Part shown: one piece after another, positions 6,423-11,031 of the stretch
How positions within the stretch are numbered: position 1 is the first letter of the stretch
Layout of the letters: every line of letters starts with the position of its first letter
NCBI GenBank assembly: GCA_011775825.1
Contig: JAABYK010000648.1
Coordinates: forward strand, 1-11,031
DNA length: 11,031 bases
Reading direction: 5' to 3'
From: Candidatus Zhuqueibacterota bacterium
GTDB taxonomy: Bacteria; Zhuqueibacterota; Zhuqueibacteria; Oceanimicrobiales; Oceanimicrobiaceae
The notes under the pieces: generated by a model
What the model saw: only the letters and a program-made list of their open reading frames with translations
Told to the model about the DNA's origin: nothing
Database searches by the model: none
Translations under genes and position numbers: made by a program

Positions 6423-7978
6423 TGACTCTGACGTCTGAACCAGAAAAGCTCTTTTTAATGCTAGGCGCTTTGTTGCTTGCTTTAGGGGTCGTCCTTAATG
6501 AATGGTTGCTTGCCCTAATTTTTAGTTCTGATGGTCAGATCGACTTGTCAGCTCGGATTGTAATTCGAGTCTTCGATGTGTCGATGATCTTGATTGGGTT
6601 GTTTTTTATTCTGTTTAGAAGCAAGATTGACTTCAATTTCAATCAGTCAGGGAACTCCCTGAGAAAGATTCTGATAGCAGGAATATTACTCCGAATCGTC
6701 GTCTACATTTTCCTGCAACCTAATAATAATGATCCACATTTGGAAGTAATTGAATTCATCGTCAACAATGGTCGACTTCCCACGTCAAATCAGTTTGTGA
6801 CCTCATTCCATCCGCCATTGTATTACCTTATGGCGGCACCATTGGCGATGATTGGGCCAGCGAAAGTTGTGCAGTTGCTTTCATTGGTGTTTTCTGTGGG
6901 TAACCTTTTTTTGTTATACTATTTGGTGAAATCAACACGCCTTTTGAGGTCAGCATCCGCGAAGAGTCATGCGTTGTTATTGGCTGCTCTTTTACCGCAG
7001 CTTGTCCTTTTCGGTAGTTTTATATCAAATGACACTCTGTCTTTTTTTATCGGTTCGCTTCTTTTCATTCAAGTGTTTCGATATATTGAGCGGTCATCAG
7101 TGGGTAATCTGGCGCTGCTTGGGTTCATACTTGGAGTCGGGCTTTTGACCAAGGGTTCATTCTTAGCCTTTTTGCCAGTGCTTTTAGGAGTTGTGGTGGT
7201 TATGGGCTTGCGACATAAGATCTCATTGAGAAAACACGCGCAAGCCGTGGCCGTGTTCTGCGCCATTACCGCTGTGGTTGGATCTTACAAATTTGTTGCA
7301 AATACGATTCATTTGGGCAAGCCAATCTTAACATCGGAAGATTTGAAAAACGATCCAAAATGGAGATGGATAGGACGACAGGGCGGGACCTATCAAGGCT
7401 TGAAATCGTTCCTTGATTTCAATGTGATCAAGTTAGTCCGTCATCCTTTTTTGAGTGATTATACCAAGCATTCCTATCCCCTTTTGTTGTACAGTACGTT
7501 TTGGTATTCCCATATCAAAGAGTCGAATTTTAATGCTACCCGCGACTATCCTCACAGCCTACTTCCAAGAGCAATCTACTTTATTGGATTAGCGCCAACC
7601 CTTTTGATGGTGCTTGGTGCAGGATCATATTTGTGGCGCAACCGATGGCCAATAACTATTGCAAGAGGTTCAGAGGACGAATTTCGCTTGCAGATGTGTG
7701 AAGCAGTCATTCTGTTGGTGTTGCTTTTAAATTTTGCCCTGGTGTTCAGTTGGGGGTTTAAACATGACGCCTGGTCGTTTTTTCAGGCGCGGTTACTATT
7801 TCCGGCATTTTTTTCAATTATGATCTTATTCGGCTTGGGGTACGAAATCCTGGTTTCGTGGCGGGAAAACACTCGTAGCACTCTGAATTTTTTACTCTTT
7901 TTTTTGTATGGTTTGTTTGGGCTCTACTTTGTTACCGAAATCGGGTACATTGTGGAACGGCGACTAACCAATTTGTGA
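6422..7978 (+). CDS. Polytopic membrane glycosyltransferase, GT-C fold (GT39/ArnT-like)
   Basis: A hydrophobic protein of 518 residues with about ten or more membrane segments. After two N-terminal helices, an external loop carries the acidic motif NNNDPH (D104), the usual catalytic base position of GT-C enzymes that use polyprenyl-phosphate sugars. Next come SFHPPLYYLMA (H130), FISNDTLSFF (N203, D204), GLLTKGSFLA (K244) and, near the C-terminus, SFFQARLLFPAFF. This set is common in dolichyl-phosphate-mannose mannosyltransferase/ArnT-type membrane proteins. The role would be transfer of a sugar from a lipid carrier to the growing glycan on the outer face of the inner membrane. I chose ATG 6422, which overlaps the preceding stop (TAATG). 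The frame is open upstream to 6308, but that part only shadows the GT2 gene. Acceptor and donor cannot be told from sequence. The stop codon lies inside the left copy of a 14-bp direct repeat. Confidence 0.82.
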   Translation: MTLTSEPEKLFLMLGALLLALGVVLNEWLLALIFSSDGQIDLSARIVIRVFDVSMILIGLFFILFRSKIDFNFNQSGNSLRKILIAGILLRIVVYIFLQPNNNDPHLEVIEFIVNNGRLPTSNQFVTSFHPPLYYLMAAPLAMIGPAKVVQLLSLVFSVGNLFLLYYLVKSTRLLRSASAKSHALLLAALLPQLVLFGSFISNDTLSFFIGSLLFIQVFRYIERSSVGNLALLGFILGVGLLTKGSFLAFLPVLLGVVVVMGLRHKISLRKHAQAVAVFCAITAVVGSYKFVANTIHLGKPILTSEDLKNDPKWRWIGRQGGTYQGLKSFLDFNVIKLVRHPFLSDYTKHSYPLLLYSTFWYSHIKESNFNATRDYPHSLLPRAIYFIGLAPTLLMVLGAGSYLWRNRWPITIARGSEDEFRLQMCEAVILLVLLLNFALVFSWGFKHDAWSFFQARLLFPAFFSIMILFGLGYEILVSWRENTRSTLNFLLFFLYGLFGLYFVTEIGYIVERRLTNL

Positions 7979-7987
7979 TTATCTGTA
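7974..7987 (+). repeat. 14-bp direct repeat, left copy
   Basis: TGTGATTATCTGTA is identical to the copy at 8211-8224. It includes the TGA stop of the membrane glycosyltransferase. The matching stops exactly at both edges. Confidence 0.8.
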
Positions 7988-8028
7988 CTACAAATCTGTA
8001 GCATTGTATTTTTTTAGCAAAGTTTTTT

Positions 8029-8061
8029 AGCCACTGATTGACACTGATGGAACACGGATTT
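8029..8061 (+). repeat. Left arm of long imperfect inverted repeat
   Basis: It pairs with 8141-8172 in opposite orientation, sharing the pattern AGCCACYGAT, then ACACYGAT, then CACGGATTT. It holds three CAC-N-GAT cores beginning at 8032, 8042 and 8053, so it is itself a degenerate ~10-base tandem repeat. Confidence 0.75.
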
Positions 8062-8140
8062 GGGTTTTCAATTTTGAAAATAATTCTCTTACAACTGCTC
8101 TAAGGTGTTCTGCAAATTGCTTTCGCAACGACCAATTCAA

Positions 8141-8172
8141 AAATCCGTGAAAATCGGTGTGTATCGGTGGCT
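8141..8172 (-). repeat. Right arm of long imperfect inverted repeat
   Basis: The reverse complement of this arm matches 8029-8061 except at the variable positions between the CAC-N-GAT cores and a one-base gap. On the + strand the cores are ATCCGTG, ATCGGTG and ATCGGTG at 8143, 8153 and 8163, an exact 10-base period. Transcribed, the two arms could fold into a long hairpin around a ~79-base loop. Confidence 0.75.
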
Positions 8173-8194
8173 CAGACTTCAAGGTCCTTTGGTT

Positions 8195-8208
8195 GCGGCT
8201 TTGGCCGC
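8195..8208 (+). repeat. Short GC-rich hairpin at the right end of the inserted element
   Basis: GCGGC (8195-8199) and GCCGC (8204-8208) form a perfect 5-base-pair stem around TTTG. No T-run follows, so it does not look like an intrinsic terminator. Confidence 0.4.
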
Positions 8209-8210
8209 GC

Positions 8211-8224
8211 TGTGATTATCTGTA
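8211..8224 (+). repeat. 14-bp direct repeat, right copy
   Basis: An exact copy of 7974-7987, placed 25 bases before the ATG of the cupin gene. The seven-base part ATCTGTA occurs a third time at 7994-8000. Confidence 0.8.
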
Positions 8225-8248
8225 ATTTTAAGAGCAAGTGAGGAAACC

Positions 8249-9139
8249 ATGGACAAAAGCAATCATTCCAATGGACAAATTGGGCGCATTGCAGCACCGA
8301 CACATGAAGCCTTCACAAAGAATTATATGATGCACAATACACCGGTCATCCTAACTGGCATAGCCACAAAATGGCGGGCTTTCTCTGAGTGGACTCCTGA
8401 CTATCTGAAGTCAATCGCGGGAGATTCCGTTATTACGGCTCACTTTAACGAGAATGCGAATTTCCACGAGTGGTATGTTCGCCCTGATGAGCGCATCGAT
8501 CGGAAAATGAAGCTTGCAGAGCTTTTGGATGCGCTTGTTGGTGATCCGCCAGACCCACGCTTTTATATGACCGAGCACGAACTCCGTCTGGTCTCACCTG
8601 AGCTGCTAAATGACATCGATCTCAGCGATTACTTGGACTACGGGAATCCTGACGTCAAGCCGTTTGAGCCACTTTTGTTCTTAGGTCGTGATACCTGCAT
8701 GCCCATGCATTTTCATGGCCACACCGAGGCCTTTTTGTGCCAGTTGTATGGTGCAAAGAAGATTACGCTTTATTCGCCAGATCAGTATTCGCTGCTTTAT
8801 GCGCGTCCGTGGTATCGACCTTCGCCGCTTTTCAGCGAAGTCGATGGCCGCCAGATCCATGCAGGCCATCCGGACTACGAGCGGTTTCCAAAGCTCAAAC
8901 GCGCCAGGCCGCTTGAGTTCATTCTCCAGCCCGGTGAAATATTGTTTATTCCGGTGCACTGGTGGCATCTGACAAGCGTACAGGGATTTCAAGTTTCGGT
9001 TACACATTTCTGGCGGGCGAAGCGGCGGTGCTGGCATTTTCCGACACCGGGTATTCAAGTGTTGGCGCGTGAGGCCTTGCTTAAGTCACGGAAGAGAATC
9101 AATAAATTAAGAACAAGACTGAAGCATTCCGCTTCATAA
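8249..9139 (+). CDS. Cupin-like (Cupin_8/JmjC-type) protein, putative 2-oxoglutarate-dependent oxygenase
   Basis: A 296-residue protein with the layout of the FIH/Cupin_8 family. NTPVILTGIATKWRAFSEW (30-48) is the typical N-terminal substrate-region motif. MPMHFHGHTEAFLCQLYGAKKITLYSP (151-177, broken here as MPMHFHGHTEAF + LCQLYGAKKITLYSP) holds the first metal ligands and K170, the usual 2-oxoglutarate-binding lysine. PGEILFIPVHWWHLTSV (228-244) supplies the last His, H240. Family members use Fe(II) and 2-oxoglutarate to hydroxylate proteins or small molecules. The usual H-x-D reads H154-F-H156, and the loop is one residue longer, so metal binding may differ (H156, H158 or E160 in place of Asp). 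The C-terminal tail after 275 is Lys/Arg-rich. AGGA at 8241-8244 precedes the ATG by four bases. Next to glycan genes it might modify a sugar, lipid or peptide; the target is unknown. Confidence 0.78.
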   Translation: MDKSNHSNGQIGRIAAPTHEAFTKNYMMHNTPVILTGIATKWRAFSEWTPDYLKSIAGDSVITAHFNENANFHEWYVRPDERIDRKMKLAELLDALVGDPPDPRFYMTEHELRLVSPELLNDIDLSDYLDYGNPDVKPFEPLLFLGRDTCMPMHFHGHTEAFLCQLYGAKKITLYSPDQYSLLYARPWYRPSPLFSEVDGRQIHAGHPDYERFPKLKRARPLEFILQPGEILFIPVHWWHLTSVQGFQVSVTHFWRAKRRCWHFPTPGIQVLAREALLKSRKRINKLRTRLKHSAS

Positions 9140-9162
9140 ATTTTGATGAATAATGAGGACGA

Positions 9163-10113
9163 ATGCGGTTTCGTCGATTAGGAAAGTCCGAAGTTTCCGT
9201 ATCGGTCGTTGGGATTGGAACCTGGCAGTTTGGCGGTGAATGGGGTAAAAAATTTAAGCCAAAAGAAGTCGGAGAAATTTTCGAAGCCGCAAGAGACCTG
9301 GGTATAAATTTAATCGACACAGCCGAGTGCTACGGGGATCACACATCCGAAAAACTCATCGGAAAGGCCATTAAGCCTGATCGCGACCGTTGGGTTGTCG
9401 CAACAAAGTTTGGTCACAAATTTAATGGATTCTTAAGTCGATCAGTCGACTATTCGGCGAAGGGTATGGTTTCGCAGTTGGAGAAAAGTTTAAGAGCTTT
9501 AAAAACTGATTGGATCGATGTTTACCAGGTGCACGGCGTTTCAAGAGAAACTTATGAAGACGATGCGCTTTGGACCGCTCTTGAAAAACAGCAGAAGCTT
9601 GGAAAGATCCGATTGATAGGCGTGAGTATTGGCCACGATCCGACGTCTCTAGGCAGAGACCTTGTGCAAACGGTTCAGGTGCACTACAATCGTCTCGAAC
9701 TCGGCGCTGAAAAAGAAGTGCTTCCATTATGCCTCAAAAAAGATTTAGGTGTCTTGGCCCGGGTTCCATTAGCAAGTGGATTCTTATCCGGGAAGTACAA
9801 ACCTGGCCACAGGTGGGGCAAAGGAGACGTGAGAAAACGCATTGAAAGCGACGGAATCGATACGAAATTAGGTGAGGTCCAACGCATTCAGAAAGAAGAA
9901 GTGTTTTCCGGGACATCCATGGCGATTTGGGCATTGCACTGGTGCTTGCGTCATCCGGCTGTCACTGCGGTCATCCCGGGATGTAAATCAGTAGAACAAA
10001 TCAGAGCGAACGGTGCAGCAGCTGAATTGCTGACGAATCAAGAAACACATCCACAGGCAGTTGAGGTCTCGGAAGTTGGAACAGCAACGGCTTATGGGAG
10101 CCAACAACGGTAA
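9163..10113 (+). CDS. Aldo/keto reductase
   Basis: A full-length 316-residue TIM-barrel NADPH-dependent reductase. The start RRLGKSEVSVSVVGIGTWQFGG is typical of the bacterial aldo/keto reductases related to YghZ/IolS. The catalytic tetrad is complete: D52 and Y57 in NLIDTAECYGD, K82 in VVATKFGHKF, and H124 in DVYQVHGV. Cofactor-end segments LGVLARVPLASGFLSGKY and AVIPGCKSVEQIRAN are also present, so the enzyme should be active on some carbonyl compound. In this setting a keto-sugar nucleotide or small metabolite is possible, but such genes occur widely and the substrate cannot be read from sequence. GAGGA at 9155-9159 lies three bases before ATG 9163; other nearby ATGs (9146, 9153) are out of frame. 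It follows the cupin gene by 23 bases and is probably cotranscribed with it. Confidence 0.88.
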   Translation: MRFRRLGKSEVSVSVVGIGTWQFGGEWGKKFKPKEVGEIFEAARDLGINLIDTAECYGDHTSEKLIGKAIKPDRDRWVVATKFGHKFNGFLSRSVDYSAKGMVSQLEKSLRALKTDWIDVYQVHGVSRETYEDDALWTALEKQQKLGKIRLIGVSIGHDPTSLGRDLVQTVQVHYNRLELGAEKEVLPLCLKKDLGVLARVPLASGFLSGKYKPGHRWGKGDVRKRIESDGIDTKLGEVQRIQKEEVFSGTSMAIWALHWCLRHPAVTAVIPGCKSVEQIRANGAAAELLTNQETHPQAVEVSEVGTATAYGSQQR

Positions 10114-10174
10114 TATTGAATTCTTACACCTGCTGAATTTCTGGAGAAAAGAATCAAAGTAAGACAAGCGTCAC

Positions 10175-10179
10175 GGAGG
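10175..10179 (+). promoter_or_regulatory. Strong ribosome binding site placed for an ATT start at 10185
   Basis: GGAGG is the best Shine-Dalgarno sequence of this part of the window, yet no ATG, GTG or TTG lies in frame at the right distance. ATT at 10185 follows after five bases and opens the frame of the second GT2. The GTG at 10245 has no such site. Confidence 0.45.
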
Positions 10180-10244
10180 CAGAAATTTCAAACAAGCACT
10201 TAAATCAGGCTCAAAAGCAACCAGTTGCTTCCGAAATTACCAAA

Positions 10245-10931
10245 GTGTCGATTGTCATTCCGGTCTATTGTGAAAAAAAAACGGTGCGGGAAATCGTTCG
10301 ACACATTTGCCAGGTTGAGATGGGATTACAAAAGGAGCTCATCGCGGTTGACGATGGCTCTACAGATGGTACGCGCGAGATTTTGAAGGCCATGCAACAG
10401 GAAAATCCCACTCTAAAGATATTTTTCCATGAAAGGAATCTTGGAAAAGGGGCGGCGTTGCGGACAGGTTTTTCCCATGCGACTGGTCAGATTATCATTG
10501 TTCAGGACGCGGATCTCGAATACAACCCAAAGGATTACTCAAAACTTATCGAGCCCATTTTGGAAGGCAAGGCAGATGTCGTTTATGGTTCGCGGTTTTT
10601 GGGCGGGCCGCAGCGTGTGTTGTATTTCTGGCACTACCTGGGTAATAAATTCCTGACTTTACTTTCCAACATGCTTTCCAATTTGAATCTGAACGACATG
10701 GAGACGTGCTATAAAGTCTTTCACAGCTCGATACTCCACCGGGTCGAATTTAAATCAAATCGCTTCGGTTTTGAGCCGGAGTTTACCATGAAAGTAGCCA
10801 AATTGGGATGCCGGATTTTCCAGGTGCCGATTTCTTACTCCGGGCGCACCTATCAGGAAGGCAAGAAGATTACCTGGCGCGATGGATGTGCCACTTTGTG
10901 GCACATTCTGCGGTTTCGATTTATGAATTAA
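10245..10931 (+). CDS. Family 2 glycosyltransferase, DPM1-like (canonical DxD)
   Basis: A GT-A fold enzyme with all usual blocks: VSIVIPVYCEKKTVREIV, LIAVDDGSTDGTREIL (D36, D37), ERNLGKGAALRTGF, IIIVQDADLEYNP (D88-A-D90, metal and nucleotide), DVVYGSRFLGG and NDMETCYKVFH. These are typical of polyprenyl-phosphate mannose/glucose synthase-like enzymes, which load a sugar from a nucleotide onto a membrane lipid or extend a glycan at the inner face of the membrane. No C-terminal membrane helices are present. Coordinates use GTG 10245, which cuts directly into the first beta-strand and lacks a ribosome site. The frame is open back to 10137. A start at ATT 10185, behind GGAGG, would add 20 residues and give an N-terminus resembling SNKHLNQAQKQPVASEITK. 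With canonical motifs it contrasts with the first GT2 of this cluster. Donor and acceptor are unknown. Confidence 0.85.
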   Translation: MSIVIPVYCEKKTVREIVRHICQVEMGLQKELIAVDDGSTDGTREILKAMQQENPTLKIFFHERNLGKGAALRTGFSHATGQIIIVQDADLEYNPKDYSKLIEPILEGKADVVYGSRFLGGPQRVLYFWHYLGNKFLTLLSNMLSNLNLNDMETCYKVFHSSILHRVEFKSNRFGFEPEFTMKVAKLGCRIFQVPISYSGRTYQEGKKITWRDGCATLWHILRFRFMN

Positions 10932-10951
10932 GTCAAAGTTATAGAGCACTC

Positions 10952-11031
10952 GTGCTAAATAATCTTTATTGGAAAAAACTTGTCCCTCTTAGTTTAATTT
11001 GGATCGGGATAGGTTCGGCCTCGCTTGCCAT
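10952..11031 (+). CDS. Start of a probable membrane protein, cut by the window end
   Basis: From GTG 10952 the frame stays open to the last base and reads VLNNLYWKKLVPLSLIWIGI followed by GSASLA. A short polar start with two lysines followed by a hydrophobic stretch is typical of a first transmembrane segment or signal anchor. It begins 21 bases after the GT2 stop, in keeping with the spacing of the cluster. The ribosome site (AGAG at 10944-10947 region) is weak, and only 26 codons are visible, so neither the start nor the product is certain. Confidence 0.45.
   Translation, partial: MLNNLYWKKLVPLSLIWIGIGSASLA

Larger units (their letters stand above)
7988..8224. mobile_element. MITE-like or REP-like non-coding insertion with inverted-repeat arms
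   Basis: This 237-base unit (223 bases plus one copy of the 14-bp direct repeat) fills nearly all of the 270-base gap 7979-8248, which has no gene I can support. Two imperfect inverted-repeat arms (8029-8061 and 8141-8172) lie nearly symmetrically inside it, 41 and 38 bases from the ends. Removing one repeat copy and everything between leaves a 33-base spacer between the flanking genes, like the other spacers in this cluster. It encodes no transposase, so if mobile it would move in trans. The outermost bases are not inverted repeats of each other, which is unlike a standard MITE. It may instead be a recombination-derived or REP-type repeat. Confidence 0.5.

Noticed and set aside
7988..8015. 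Hairpin CTACA-AATC-TGTAG followed by a seven-T run, as a terminator
   Set aside because: The stem has only five pairs with two G-C and the T-run begins seven bases after it; too weak and too far for an intrinsic terminator.
1..11031. CRISPR arrays, tRNA or rRNA genes, defence or toxin-antitoxin systems
   Set aside because: No regularly spaced repeats, no cloverleaf or rRNA-like conserved stretches, and every supported gene fits polysaccharide synthesis or general metabolism.

Overview
The window is a stretch of a cell-surface polysaccharide (O-antigen, capsule or exopolysaccharide) cluster. Every gene I can support is on the + strand and most are tightly spaced. Base composition is moderate. 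The UDP-sugar and membrane glycosyltransferase genes suggest a Gram-negative-type environmental bacterium. I cannot assign a phylum. A dispersed-repeat-like element near 8.0-8.2 kb resembles repeats I associate with Verrucomicrobia/Omnitrophica/Planctomycetes-like genomes, but that is only a hint.

Layout: (1) 1-423, the C-terminal end of a GDP-L-fucose-synthase-like epimerase/reductase. (2) 420-2657, a polytopic membrane protein with a periplasmic alkaline-phosphatase/sulfatase-fold domain that carries Thr in place of the classical sulfatase Cys/Ser. Its last ~60 codons look out of frame, and a better-looking tail lies in the -1 frame up to 2671. (3) 2743-5697, a three-gene module (PLP aminotransferase, Gfo/Idh/MocA oxidoreductase, hexapeptide acetyltransferase) in WbpE-WbpB-WbpD style. 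It fits conversion of UDP-GlcNAcA to UDP-2,3-diacetamido-2,3-dideoxy-glucuronic acid. The 6-dehydrogenase that makes UDP-GlcNAcA is not in the window. (4) 5700-7978, a GT2 enzyme with a degenerate DxD region, translationally coupled (TAATG) to a polytopic GT-C-type glycosyltransferase. (5) 7979-8248, a non-coding gap best explained as a ~237-bp inserted repeat element with inverted-repeat arms and a perfect 14-bp flanking direct repeat. (6) 8249-9139, a Cupin_8/JmjC-like protein with an altered iron motif. (7) 9163-10113, an aldo/keto reductase. (8) About 10185/10245-10931, a second, canonical GT2 (DPM1-like) whose start is uncertain, possibly ATT. (9) 10952 to the end, probably the start of another membrane protein.

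Inferred joint role: the fucose-synthase-like enzyme and the Wbp-like module make activated sugars. The GT2 enzymes transfer sugars, probably to lipid carriers, at the inner face of the membrane. The GT-C protein uses lipid-linked sugars on the outer face, and the sulfatase-fold protein may add or remove a phospho- or sulfo-substituent outside the membrane. The cupin and aldo/keto reductase are accessory enzymes of unknown substrate. No polymerase, flippase, tRNA, rRNA, CRISPR array or transposase gene is visible.
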